From contig NZ_CAJGBF010000017.1 in the NCBI RefSeq assembly GCF_904424705.1, positions 1 to 64,000 of the forward strand: a stretch of 64,000 bases of DNA. Direction: 5' to 3'. Under the pieces are notes generated by a model. It ran no database searches. It saw nothing but the letters and a program-made list of their open reading frames with translations, and was not told where the DNA came from. The translations under genes were made by a program, and so were the position numbers. Source of the DNA: Rossellomorea arthrocnemi. GTDB taxonomy: Bacteria; Bacillota; Bacilli; Bacillales; Bacillaceae_B. Positions within the stretch are counted from its first letter, which is position 1. The number at the start of each line of letters is the position of its first letter. Below, piece by piece: positions 55,720-64,000 of this stretch.

Positions 55720-55952
55720 CGAAATTCCCCCTTTTCCTACAAAAAAACATCAATGTATACTCTTATTCATCGACCGTTTCCTGCAATTCTTTATAGCTTA
55801 AAGGGAATTCAAAGGTGATTTTTTTTTGGATGAATTGTAGTGTGGAAATGTGGACCGTTCCTTTTCGCTCCACTCTGTGCTTCTGCATGCTGACATCCTA
55901 TTTATAAATAAATACATATAAAACTTAAAGTAGCAACACTTACGAAAAAAGC

Positions 55953-55990
55953 CAAAAAAAGCAGCAGAGACAAGTCTCTGCTGCTTTTGA
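55953..55990 (-). terminator. Terminator of the rpsF-ssb-rpsR operon
   Basis: AAAGCAGCAGAGAC and TCTCTGCTGCTTT pair around a four-base loop, followed on the minus strand by TTTTTTGGC. It lies 11 bases past the rpsR stop. Confidence 0.85.
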
Positions 55991-56000
55991 ATCGATGATA

Positions 56001-56258
<258 letters not shown>

Positions 56259-56278
56259 TTAGATTCATTATCGTTCGT

Positions 56279-56794
56279 TTAGAATGGCAGATCATCATCG
56301 GAAATGTCGATCGGCTGACCGTCATTTGCAAATGGATCTTCATCTACACGTGTATAGTTATTGTTATTATTGTTGTTGCGTTGTTGATTCTGATTCTGAC
56401 TATACGGATTTCCTTGGTCTCGTTGACCTCCACCCGAATAGCCCGGACTTCCTCCACGATCGCCTTGGTTCGCACTACGCGGTTCTAAGAACTGAACGCT
56501 TTCAGCTACAACTTCCGTCATAAACACCCGACGTCCATCCTGTCCTTCGAAATTACGTGTTTGAATACGACCGTCAACGCCAGCTAAGCTGCCTTTTTTA
56601 AGAAAGTTTGCTACATTCTCTGCAGGGCGACGCCATACAACACAGTTAATAAAATCTGCTTCCCGTTCTCCTGATTGATTCGTAAAACTACGATTAACAG
56701 CCAGTGTAAACGAAGCTACAGCCACTCCACTTGGAGTATATTTTAATTCAGGGTCTTTGGTTAAACGCCCTACTAATACAACTCGGTTCATCAT
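56279..56794 (-). CDS. ssb: Single-stranded DNA-binding protein
   Basis: A 171-aa SSB. OB-fold domain begins [20 protein letters not shown]; a Gly/Asn/Gln-rich linker with a run of asparagines follows, and the acidic tail DISDDDLPF is the docking site for partner proteins. The first of two adjacent ATG codons, 56794, is chosen on spacing to GGAAGGGG. Confidence 0.97.
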   Translation of the reverse strand: MMNRVVLVGRLTKDPELKYTPSGVAVASFTLAVNRSFTNQSGEREADFINCVVWRRPAENVANFLKKGSLAGVDGRIQTRNFEGQDGRRVFMTEVVAESVQFLEPRSANQGDRGGSPGYSGGGQRDQGNPYSQNQNQQRNNNNNNNYTRVDEDPFANDGQPIDISDDDLPF

Positions 56795-56822
56795 CAGAAT
56801 CAACCCCTTCCTTCTAGTTTAC

Positions 56823-56838
56823 TGTTTCACATGAAACA
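56823..56838. promoter_or_regulatory. parS-like site between rpsF and ssb
   Basis: TGTTTCACATGAAACA differs from the parS consensus by one base at the centre (A for G). It may bind ParB weakly. Confidence 0.55.
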
Positions 56839-56873
56839 GATGATAGAAGTGTATATCTTAAAAAACGTACGGA

Positions 56874-57161
56874 TTATTCTTCTTCTTTAATAACGATATG
56901 ACGGATAATATCATCGCTGATTTTAGCTAAACGATCGAATTCGTTAACTGCATCAGAAGTAGCGCTCATCTTAACTAGTTGATAGAAACCATCACGAAAA
57001 TCGTTGATTTCATACGCTAAACGACGTTTACCCCAATCTTTTGACTCGATGATTTCCGCGCCGTTAGTTGTTAAAACGTTATCGAAACGCTCAACTACTG
57101 CTTTCTTTGACTCATCGTCAATGTTTGGGCGGACAATGTACATAACTTCGTACTTTCTCAT
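56874..57161 (-). CDS. rpsF: 30S ribosomal protein S6
   Basis: A 95-aa protein beginning [20 protein letters not shown], with the ATG at 57161 seven bases after GAGGAGGTG. First gene of the rpsF-ssb-rpsR operon. Confidence 0.97.
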   Translation of the reverse strand: MRKYEVMYIVRPNIDDESKKAVVERFDNVLTTNGAEIIESKDWGKRRLAYEINDFRDGFYQLVKMSATSDAVNEFDRLAKISDDIIRHIVIKEEE

Positions 57162-57283
57162 CTGAATGTCACCTCCTCGTGGTCTATGCGGTCCTTTCTT
57201 TGTGAAAGAACAAGGAGCAATGCGTTCATTACTCACGAAATAAAATTATAGCATAGGTTCTCTATTATTGCAATATGACGTAT

Positions 57284-57318
57284 AAAAAAGACTAGAATTG
57301 GGATTCTAGTCTTTTTTA
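57284..57318. terminator. Terminator near rpsF promoter
   Basis: AAAAAAGACTAGAAT and ATTCTAGTCTTTTTT form a stem with A- and T-runs on either side, able to act in both directions. Confidence 0.8.
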
Positions 57319-57354
57319 GGGTCATCGTTGTTTCTTATAAAGAAGTGAGTGCTG

Positions 57355-57478
57355 GTTGATTTCCACTCCAGGTGCTCGCTTTCCGCGGGGCTGGCGGTGA
57401 GCCTCCTCGGCTGCGCCTGCGGGGTCTCACCTGTCCAGCTTTTCCCGCAGGAGTCGAGCACCTTCCGTTCCAATCAAC
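57355..57478. repeat. MITE-like GC-rich repeat with terminal inverted ends
   Basis: A 124-base element opening GTTGATTTCCACTCCAGGTG and closing with a near-complement ending TTCCAATCAAC. Inside are CTTTCCGCGG and GCCTCCTCG, also present in the copies at 46454 and 63720. Its GC content is far above the neighbours. It lacks a gene and would need a transposase in trans. Confidence 0.75.
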
Positions 57479-57625
57479 TGTAAGCGTGAGCTATTACCCG
57501 GAATAGAACTGATACAAGCCAAAAATAACTGTGACAGTATCCTCATTCTCGTTTAAACTTATCGCCCGCACTAACGTATTCTTTCAGTAGGTGAAACTAT
57601 TTTCTCTACACAACATCAGATAAAC

Positions 57626-58726
57626 TTACACATTAAAACGGAAGTGAATGATGTCTCCGTCTTTTACTAGGTATTCTTTACCTTCGAGACGGACTTTTCC
57701 TGCTTCGCGGGCAGCTCCCATTGTTCCGGCTGCGACCAGGTCTTCGTAGGAGACGGTTTCGGCACGGATGAATCCTCTTTCGAAGTCGGTGTGGATAACT
57801 CCGGCACATTGAGGGGCTTTCATCCCTTCACGGAACGTCCAGGCACGGACTTCTTGTACACCAGCTGTGAAGTACGTAGCAAGTCCCAATAGTGAGTAGG
57901 TAGCTCTGATCAACTGATCAAGGCCTGATTCTTCGATGCCTAACTCCTGAAGGAACATCGCCTTTTCTTCATCATCCAGTTCGGCGATTTCAGATTCAAT
58001 CTTTGCGCAGACCACGATGACTTCTGCGTTATCATCTTTCGCAAATTCACGTACTTTCTGAACATATTCATTATCAGAAGGATCCGCGATCTCGTCTTCA
58101 CTTACGTTCGCTACATATAATACAGGCTTGGAAGTCAGTAGGTGCAGCTGTTTTACAAGCTTCATTTGCTCATCCGAGAACTCAACTGTACGAGCTGGCT
58201 GTTCTGCTTCCAAAGTTTCTTTGATTTTCACAAGGATGTCATGCTCGAATACCGCTTCTTTGTCTTTTTGCTTCGCCATTTTCTGAACTCTTGTAATACG
58301 CTTATCAACCGTCTCAAGGTCAGCCAGGATCAATTCAAGGTTGATGACTTCGATATCAGCAATCGGATCCACTTTTCCGGATACGTGCGTGATATTATCA
58401 TCCGCGAAACAACGGACAACCTGACAGATCGCATCCACTTGACGGATATGGGATAAGAATTTATTCCCTAATCCTTCACCTTTACTCGCCCCTTTTACAA
58501 TCCCGGCAATATCGGTGAATTCGAAGGCAGTGGGAACCGTCTTTTTCGGGTCTACAAGTTCCGTTAATTTATCCAGACGGTGATCTGGAACCTCTACGAT
58601 CCCTACATTCGGATCAATGGTACAGAAAGGGTAGTTGGCAGATTCTGCACCTGCTTTTGTAATTGCATTGAATAGAGTGGATTTCCCGACGTTAGGTAGT
58701 CCAACAATACCAGCTGTTAATGCCAT
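57626..58726 (-). CDS. ychF: Ribosome-associated GTPase/ATPase YchF
   Basis: A 366-aa Obg-family protein started at the ATG at 58726. Motifs: MALTAGIVGLPNVGKSTLFN (P-loop), FTDIAGIVKGASKGEGLGNK, and a C-terminal TGS domain ending GDIIHFRFNV. YchF binds ribosomes and prefers ATP. Site GAGGAG. Confidence 0.96.
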   Translation of the reverse strand: MALTAGIVGLPNVGKSTLFNAITKAGAESANYPFCTIDPNVGIVEVPDHRLDKLTELVDPKKTVPTAFEFTDIAGIVKGASKGEGLGNKFLSHIRQVDAICQVVRCFADDNITHVSGKVDPIADIEVINLELILADLETVDKRITRVQKMAKQKDKEAVFEHDILVKIKETLEAEQPARTVEFSDEQMKLVKQLHLLTSKPVLYVANVSEDEIADPSDNEYVQKVREFAKDDNAEVIVVCAKIESEIAELDDEEKAMFLQELGIEESGLDQLIRATYSLLGLATYFTAGVQEVRAWTFREGMKAPQCAGVIHTDFERGFIRAETVSYEDLVAAGTMGAAREAGKVRLEGKEYLVKDGDIIHFRFNV

Positions 58727-58971
58727 TTTGGTCACTCCTCATCTATATTCTTATCTATTAAAAAATCTTTTTAAGATCGAAAAACACGTAAACGGTCGAA
58801 CCTTTCACAATTATAGAGATAATAGAGGGAAAAGACAAGTCAGGCTCACGCAGAACATTCACCATAAAAAAAGCACTCAATCATTTAAAAACGACTGAAT
58901 GCTCTCAGGTGACACTATTTCCAACGTAAGAGTGGATTAGGTCAAAAGAATTATGGGTAAAAAAAGAATAC

Positions 58972-59172
58972 TTATTCTTCTTCACCGCTAGAAATGACTT
59001 TTTTCATTTTTTTCGCAAAATCTTTCCTTGGAATCATGACACTGTGGCCGCACCCTACACACTTGATGCGAATATCCATCCCCATACGAATCACTTTCCA
59101 GCGGTTCGTACCACATGGATGAGGTTTTTTCATTTCAACAATATCATTTAAGGTGAATGTCTTTGGCTCCAC
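58972..59172 (-). CDS. yyzM: DUF951 small zinc-ribbon-like protein
   Basis: A 66-aa protein starting at a GTG seven bases after AGGAGG. It has VEMKKPHPCGTNRWKVIRMG and CVGCGHSVMIPR, the conserved signature of DUF951 (YyzM). Function unknown; lies between ychF and the MscS gene. Confidence 0.9.
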   Translation of the reverse strand: MEPKTFTLNDIVEMKKPHPCGTNRWKVIRMGMDIRIKCVGCGHSVMIPRKDFAKKMKKVISSGEEE

Positions 59173-59185
59173 TACCTATTCCTCC

Positions 59186-60130
59186 TCATTCGCTTTCAAG
59201 TCTTCTTTGTTTCTCTTCCCGGGGGTGAAGCTCTTCTTCATCCTTTCGTGAATACATCACCATGCGAGGGAATGGAATTTCAATACCATGCGCATCCAGG
59301 CAAAGTTTCACTTCTTTCCGTATCATTCTGGCCATATACCAATGTCTCATCGGAACCGTTTCAGCGACGATACGGATAACAACATCAGATGCTCCAAGAG
59401 TCTGGACCCCCAACAGCTCGGGTGGATTCACAAGGTCCTCATACTTTTGCGGTAAAGAGAGGAGAAGCTCCTGCATCACTTTCTCTGCTTCTTCTATATT
59501 TTCTTCGTACGCAATGCTGACATCCACGACAGCGATACTATTATGGACGGAGAAATTCGTTACTTCCGTAATATTCCCGTTGGGGAAGATGTGCAATTCC
59601 CCGGTCCAGCTTTTGATCTTTGTCGTACGTAATCCGATTTCTTCAACGGTTCCTTCTGCAGAACCAATTCGCACATAATCACCTACAGAAAATTGATCCT
59701 CGAAAATAATAAAGAAACCGGTGATGATATCACGGACCAGATTCTGTGCACCGAAACCGACGGCAAGACCGACGATCCCTGCACCGGCGATGAGTCCTTT
59801 CACATCAATGTCAAGTGTCGACAAGATGGTCATTAAACTAATGAAATAGATCACATAGGTCAATACGTTTTCTAATAGTTTAGATAAGGTGGCTTCACGG
59901 CGCTCTGTAAATTTAAGGGGAGAACGTGATCGTACCTTAAATACGTTTCGGATCGCTGACCTTCCCACCCTTAAAGCGATATAGGTAATCACCATGATCG
60001 CTACAATTTTTATAGCACCTGTTCCTAGGGAAATCCACATTTCATTATCTATAAGTTTTTGGGCTGCTTTACTTTCTGTGATAGTCTTAATAGTTTCATC
60101 AACAGTCTCTTTGGAATCTTTCGCACTCAT
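59186..60130 (-). CDS. Small-conductance mechanosensitive channel (MscS family)
   Basis: A 314-aa channel with three membrane helices; the pore helix contains GLIAGAGIVGLAVGFGAQNL and is followed by VRDIITGFFIIFEDQFSVGD. A cytoplasmic vestibule follows. It lets out solutes after osmotic down-shock. The ATG at 60130 follows GGAGG. The position is where B. subtilis has yyaD/yyaE-type genes. Confidence 0.94.
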   Translation of the reverse strand: MSAKDSKETVDETIKTITESKAAQKLIDNEMWISLGTGAIKIVAIMVITYIALRVGRSAIRNVFKVRSRSPLKFTERREATLSKLLENVLTYVIYFISLMTILSTLDIDVKGLIAGAGIVGLAVGFGAQNLVRDIITGFFIIFEDQFSVGDYVRIGSAEGTVEEIGLRTTKIKSWTGELHIFPNGNITEVTNFSVHNSIAVVDVSIAYEENIEEAEKVMQELLLSLPQKYEDLVNPPELLGVQTLGASDVVIRIVAETVPMRHWYMARMIRKEVKLCLDAHGIEIPFPRMVMYSRKDEEELHPREEKQRRLESE

Positions 60131-60387
60131 ATTTCGAACCTCCACTTATCATTCAATAAGAAGTATTCCTTATTTTATCAACTTTCCCTCTCCTTGTGTA
60201 GATATAACCTCATATTCCGATAACTTTGAGAAAATTTTTATTTTATGAAAAATACAACCATATTATGTATGAAAAAAAGAATTCGTCCGTATACTGATAA
60301 TACTTAGAAATTATGATTCTGGTGGAAAGACACGGCGTAGTCATTCACTACAACATTCCCCTAATCACATCCAAAGGAGTGGAAGCG

Positions 60388-61008
60388 ATGAATCTAAAAA
60401 AAGGACTATTTGAGCGAAGATCTGACCCCTTTAGAGTCCTTCATCAGGAAGAGCATGCGGCACAAGATCTTTCCGTTCATTTGTCGTCGATGCTTCCCAC
60501 TTATTATCGTACAAGGCCCATCGTGTTTGTCTGTATCGGCACAGACCGCTCGACAGGGGACTCATTGGGGCCATTGGTTGGTACATTAATAGAGGAACAG
60601 GATATTAAACCTTTCCATGTCTATGGGACACTGGATGATCCGATCCATGCCGTGAACCTTGAAGAAAAGCTCAGTCACATCACCGCCAAACATATCAATC
60701 CTTTTATCATCGGTGTGGATGCCTGTCTTGGACGGTTAAAGAGTGTAGGCGCCATTCAATTAAACACTGGTCCTTTGAAACCCGGTGCAGGAGTAAATAA
60801 AGAATTACCCGAGGTCGGAGAGATTCATTTGACTGGAATCGTGAATGTCAGTGGATTTATGGAATTCTTTGTTTTACAAAATACACGTTTGAACCTTGTG
60901 ATGAAAATGGCCAAGACGATTGCTGAAGCGATTGTGCTGGCAGGTGATTCAGTGGAACGAAGAAATGCCGTGAGCATTGAAAAATGGCGGGAAGAATTGC
61001 AGCAATAA
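60388..61008 (+). CDS. yyaC: YyaC, spore-associated protease-like protein (DUF1256)
   Basis: A 206-aa protein, started at the ATG at 60388 after AAAGGAG. It has FVCIGTDRSTGDSLGPLVGT near 50 and VGDACLGRLK-type motif (GVDACLGRL), characteristic of DUF1256, a family restricted to spore formers and distantly like the germination protease. It indicates sporulation. Expression is probably from a sporulation sigma factor. Confidence 0.9.
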   Translation: MNLKKGLFERRSDPFRVLHQEEHAAQDLSVHLSSMLPTYYRTRPIVFVCIGTDRSTGDSLGPLVGTLIEEQDIKPFHVYGTLDDPIHAVNLEEKLSHITAKHINPFIIGVDACLGRLKSVGAIQLNTGPLKPGAGVNKELPEVGEIHLTGIVNVSGFMEFFVLQNTRLNLVMKMAKTIAEAIVLAGDSVERRNAVSIEKWREELQQ

Positions 61009-61014
61009 AAGAGG

Positions 61015-61040
61015 GAGATGACGCATTTCGTCATCTCCTT
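61015..61040. terminator. Bidirectional terminator between yyaC and the DUF554 gene
   Basis: GGAGATGACG and CGTCATCTCC pair around CATTT, with TTTT on the right and A-rich sequence on the left. Confidence 0.85.
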
Positions 61041-61046
61041 TTATGA

Positions 61047-61760
61047 TTACAAATACATCTGGTATGCGTGTATGATTCCGACCACTATTCCCACCACAAT
61101 GATACCCGGAAGCAAATTAGCAACTCGTATCTTCGTTACACCCAGGAGATTGAGTCCTATCGCAAAAATCATGATTCCACCGGTTGAAGTCATTTCCACA
61201 ATGTAGGCATCCATCAGTTCTTGAGGCACCCATTGATGGATTTGAGTGGCGAATAAGGCGATAAACCCTTGATAAAGGACGACAGGGATGGCTGAAAACA
61301 TCACACCGATCCCAAGAGTCGTCGTTAGAATCAGGGAAGTAAACCCATCAATGATCGACTTGGTCAAAAGAACATCATGATCCCCCCTGATACCACTATC
61401 CAACGCACCAATCACAGCCATTGCCCCAATGACAAAAATCAGGGTGGCTGTTACAAACCCTTGGGATATGGAGGTTTCTTTCTTGCTTCCAAGTTTCTTT
61501 TCCAACCAGTTCCCCAAAGCGTTAAGCCTGTCCTCAAGATTCATCCACTCTCCCCATGCGGCACCAAGGGCAAGACTGATGATCACGATGAGAAAATTTT
61601 CACTTTTCAACCCCATTTGCAAGCCAAGAACGATGACGGCGAGACCAATCGCTTTCATGACGGTTCCCTTCATGTCTTCAGGTATGCGGTGCAGGATCTT
61701 TCCAAGGAGCGTTCCGATGATTATACATACTCCATTTACTAGTGTTCCTAAAAGTACCAT
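61047..61760 (-). CDS. DUF554 membrane protein
   Basis: A 237-aa protein starting at the ATG at 61760 (site AGGGGA). About seven membrane helices; starts MVLLGTLVNGVCIIIGTLLG and carries the DUF554 pattern IGAMAVIGALDSGIRGDHDV. Function unknown; possibly a transporter. Conserved near parB in Bacillaceae. Confidence 0.9.
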   Translation of the reverse strand: MVLLGTLVNGVCIIIGTLLGKILHRIPEDMKGTVMKAIGLAVIVLGLQMGLKSENFLIVIISLALGAAWGEWMNLEDRLNALGNWLEKKLGSKKETSISQGFVTATLIFVIGAMAVIGALDSGIRGDHDVLLTKSIIDGFTSLILTTTLGIGVMFSAIPVVLYQGFIALFATQIHQWVPQELMDAYIVEMTSTGGIMIFAIGLNLLGVTKIRVANLLPGIIVVGIVVGIIHAYQMYL

Positions 61761-61871
61761 GACGTTTCCCCTTATGATTATTTCCCGAAGAATTTTCCTT
61801 TTTACCATATGGAAGAGGACTGGCTTAAATGGTCTGTGATACACCACCTAAGTCAGTCCCTCACTTTATAC

Positions 61872-62711
61872 CTACTGCAATAATTCCAGGATACGATCGA
61901 GATCTTCCTTCGAGAAGAATTCCAGTTCGATTTTCCCTTTTTTCTTTGATTGTTTAATTGTGACGGTCGTACCGAAACGTTCACGAAGCAGAGATTCCTG
62001 TTCCTTAATGAAGACATCTTTCCGCTCGGTCTTCTTTGTTTCACGTGGAACATTGTCATTTAGTTCTTGAATGATTTTTTCTAATTGGCGAACGTTTAAC
62101 GATTCTTTCATGATCCGATTCACAATAATAGATAGATTCTTTTTATTTTTTAACCCAAGAAGAGCACGTCCATGTCCCATTGATAGCTTGCCTTCAGTAA
62201 TAAGTTCCTGAACGGGAGAAGGAAGGGAGAGTAAGCGGATATGGTTCGCTATATGGGGTCTGCTTTTCCCTAATCGTTTCGCCAATTCTTCTTGTGTAAG
62301 CTTTAATTTATCCATCAGCATTTGATAGGCAGCCCCTTCTTCGATCGGGGTCAGATCCTCACGCTGAAGGTTCTCCAAGACAGCAAGTTCCATCATTTGT
62401 TGATCGTTCAATTCTCGAACCACAACGGGAACTGTATCTAACTTAGCCGCTGTAGCTGCACGATAGCGGCGTTCACCTACCACAATTTCATATCCTTTGA
62501 TAGACTTACGGACAATGATCGGTTGGAGGATACCATGTTCCAGGATCGATTCTTTCAACTCTTCGATCGCCTGTGGCTCAAAGATTTTTCGCGGTTGATA
62601 AGGATTCGGCCTTATTTCTTTCAGGCTCACTTCCTGGACAAACTCTTCATTTTGAGTAGTTTGGATATTGTTAAAGAGAGCATTGATGCCCTTTCCTAAA
62701 CCTTTAGCCAT
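61872..62711 (-). CDS. parB: Chromosome-partitioning protein ParB (Spo0J)
   Basis: A 279-aa CTPase and parS-binding protein. It has PYQPRKIFEPQAIEEL, ENLQREDLTPIEEGAAYQML and the helix-turn-helix TQEELAKRLGKSRPHIANHI. The start overlaps the parA end by eight bases. It loads at parS, helps origin segregation and recruits SMC. A parS site lies within this gene. Confidence 0.97.
   Translation of the reverse strand: MAKGLGKGINALFNNIQTTQNEEFVQEVSLKEIRPNPYQPRKIFEPQAIEELKESILEHGILQPIIVRKSIKGYEIVVGERRYRAATAAKLDTVPVVVRELNDQQMMELAVLENLQREDLTPIEEGAAYQMLMDKLKLTQEELAKRLGKSRPHIANHIRLLSLPSPVQELITEGKLSMGHGRALLGLKNKKNLSIIVNRIMKESLNVRQLEKIIQELNDNVPRETKKTERKDVFIKEQESLLRERFGTTVTIKQSKKKGKIELEFFSKEDLDRILELLQ
62037..62052. 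promoter_or_regulatory. parS site inside parB
   Basis: TGTTTCACGTGGAACA (complement TGTTCCACGTGAAACA) matches the parS consensus TGTTNCACGTGAAACA and has the same place as the site within B. subtilis spo0J. Confidence 0.9.
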
Positions 62712-63474
62712 TCGCCACCACTTCCTTTGCCAGTTCTAAATAAACTTCTGCCCCCCTGGATTTCGGATCATAGATGATGATCGGTTCACCATGACTGGGT
62801 GCTTCACTTAAACGAACGTTACGTGGGATAATTGTGCGATACACTTTGTCTTGAAAATATTTTTTCACTTCTTCAATGACCTGAATTCCCAGATTGGTCC
62901 TGGCATCCAGCATTGTTAACAATACACCATCAATCATCAGATCATGATTCAGATGCTTCTGCACTAAACGGACCGTACTTAACAGCTGGCTTAGCCCCTC
63001 AAGGGCATAATATTCGCACTGTACCGGTATCACGACAGCATCCGAAGCTGTTAACGCATTGATGGTCAGGAGTCCTAATGATGGAGGACAGTCAATGATA
63101 ATATAATCAAATTCACCTTTTACTTTTTCAAGCGCTTTTTTCAGACGAACTTCCCGGGATATGGTTGGAACCAATTCAATTTCTGCTCCTGCCAGTGAAA
63201 TGGTTGCAGGTACAATCGATAAATTCTCTACTTTTGATTGTTTGATGGTTTCATTTACATCTACATCATCTACTAACACATCATAGATGCACTGCTGTAC
63301 ATCTCCTTTTTCTACACCGACACCACTAGTGGCGTTTCCCTGAGGATCGATATCTACGAGTAAAACCTTTTTCCCTATATAAGCTAAACAAGCCCCCAAA
63401 TTGACGGATGTCGTGGTCTTTCCCACCCCGCCTTTTTGGTTTGTAACGGCTACGATTCTGCCCAAGGTTGTCAC
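62704..63474 (-). CDS. parA: Chromosome-partitioning ATPase ParA (Soj)
   Basis: A 256-aa Walker-type ATPase: VAVTNQKGGVGKTTTSVNLG (deviant Walker A), DIDPQGNATSGVG and IIIDCPPSLGLLT. It acts with ParB in origin segregation and control of DnaA. First gene of the parAB operon. Confidence 0.97.
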   Translation of the reverse strand: MTTLGRIVAVTNQKGGVGKTTTSVNLGACLAYIGKKVLLVDIDPQGNATSGVGVEKGDVQQCIYDVLVDDVDVNETIKQSKVENLSIVPATISLAGAEIELVPTISREVRLKKALEKVKGEFDYIIIDCPPSLGLLTINALTASDAVVIPVQCEYYALEGLSQLLSTVRLVQKHLNHDLMIDGVLLTMLDARTNLGIQVIEEVKKYFQDKVYRTIIPRNVRLSEAPSHGEPIIIYDPKSRGAEVYLELAKEVVANG

Positions 63475-63905
63475 CTGCCTTTTGACTTCCTAAGTTTGAC
63501 TTCATTTTTACACAGTATTCTTTTATTCTATCAAAATTCCAGGATAATTGTCTGTCAATTTTTCAAAAAGGCCGCATTTCTAAAAAAAGGAAAATTTTGT
63601 TGATTTGAAACGACATCATTTTCTATCAATCGACAGTTTCTAATTTAGTAAGGGTTTCGTAATACTATGATATTTTTCCTGATGCTCTGTCAATAATTGT
63701 GTGCTTGGATGGTGAGGGGAACCGCTTCGCTTTCCGCGGACGAACGGCCGAGGAGGCTTACAACCAGCCCCGCGGAAAGCGAGCATCTGGAGCTGCAATC
63801 AACTACCACTTTCTTATCATAAATAAGAATGTCCTTACAAAAATAAGTAAAACAGAAAAAAGTGAGAAACGGATCGGATATGTTTCTCACTTTTAGACTG
63901 CGAAT
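63475..63905. other. Region between parA and noc
   Basis: Contains the parA promoter region and a GC-rich repeat at 63720-63803. No gene is supported. Confidence 0.6.
63720..63803. repeat. MITE-like GC-rich repeat
   Basis: Contains CTTCGCTTTCCGCGGACGAA, GCCGAGGAGGC and the mirrored CCGCGGAAAGCGAGC, and ends CAATCAAC like the copies at 46454 and 57355. The inner CGCTTTCCGCGG and CCGCGGAAAGCG are exact complements, so it can fold into a long hairpin. Confidence 0.7.
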
Positions 63906-64000
63906 CTATTTTTTTTTCGGAATACGAATGGTGAATTGATAGAATTCCTCGTGCTCTTCTTCTTCTGAGTCGAGATTGATCCCGCTGTCGGATACCATGG
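63906..64000 (-). CDS. noc: C-terminal end of nucleoid occlusion protein Noc (partial)
   Basis: The last 31 codons of a minus-strand gene that continues past the window; the tail reads [20 protein letters not shown] and ends TIRIPKKK. Position upstream of parA, and an acidic stretch followed by a beta strand and basic end, fit Noc, the ParB-like protein that stops division over the nucleoid. Confidence 0.65.
   Translation of the reverse strand, partial: MVSDSGINLDSEEEEHEEFYQFTIRIPKKK

Larger units (their letters stand above)
57237..57625. other. Region between rpsF and ychF
   Basis: Holds a hairpin at 57284-57318 (AAAAAGACTAGAAT and ATTCTAGTCTTTTT), which should end the ychF transcript or act on both strands, and a MITE-like repeat at 57355-57478. 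No gene seen. Confidence 0.6.

Overview
The window is chromosomal DNA of a low-GC, spore-forming, motile Bacillaceae bacterium. The gene order is that of the left side of the Bacillus replication origin, and the proteins match that family in length and motif (RlmH 159 aa, PurA 430 aa, WalJ 264 aa). A Rossellomorea or Bacillus-like genus is plausible, but the species cannot be fixed from this sequence alone. Most core genes lie on the minus strand, which points away from the origin expected just beyond base 64000. || Bases 30495-64000 are the conserved core. Reading from the origin outward: the C-terminus of noc, parA-parB (soj/spo0J), a DUF554 gene, yyaC, an MscS channel, DUF951, ychF, rpsF-ssb-rpsR, a chemoreceptor, yybS-gdpP-rplI, dnaC, an ABC exporter, purA, a K+ channel next to a DUF350/glutathionylspermidine-synthase-like operon, four tRNAs (Lys, Glu, Asp, Phe), an M23/LysM/G5 wall hydrolase, walRK-yycHI-walJ-htrA, a CxxH/CxxC mini-protein and rlmH. 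Control sites seen here are a PurR box pair before purA, a WalR box upstream of the hydrolase, and three parS-type sites. || Bases about 7900-30570 are an AT-rich accessory island that ends exactly at the 3' end of rlmH, the site used by staphylococcal SCC elements. The island holds at least four full serine recombinase genes, including a tandem pair of 456 and 518 aa laid out like ccrA-ccrB, and several truncated recombinase genes. The recombinase nearest rlmH runs through the junction, so its last 25 codons are antisense rlmH. Cargo is defence-like: a Hachiman-type HamA/HamB pair with a C-terminal HIRAN domain, a GIY-YIG/DUF2075 helicase coupled to a MazG-like pyrophosphohydrolase, a UvrD-type helicase with an embedded nuclease-like domain, an EEP-family nuclease, and remnants of McrC, a possible ThiF-like gene and MazG. 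Two 32-bp direct repeats at 7907 and 11194 bound a 3.3-kb sub-module and share an 11-mer and other positions with the rlmH junction. || Bases 179-7492 hold what I consider the most interesting system. A 64-aa, eight-cysteine, apparently leaderless peptide (MACSCP...) resembles, from memory, the defensin-like bacteriocin laterosporulin. Downstream of an attenuator-like hairpin are two thioredoxin-fold proteins with CxxC, a small protein of unknown family, a MauE/DoxX-like redox membrane protein, a CxxC-less thioredoxin-like membrane protein, an ABC exporter without a peptidase domain and a small membrane protein that could confer immunity. A second SecDF gene is divergently transcribed. I read this as an undescribed disulfide-rich bacteriocin system with its own oxidative folding pathway and export machinery; this is inference.
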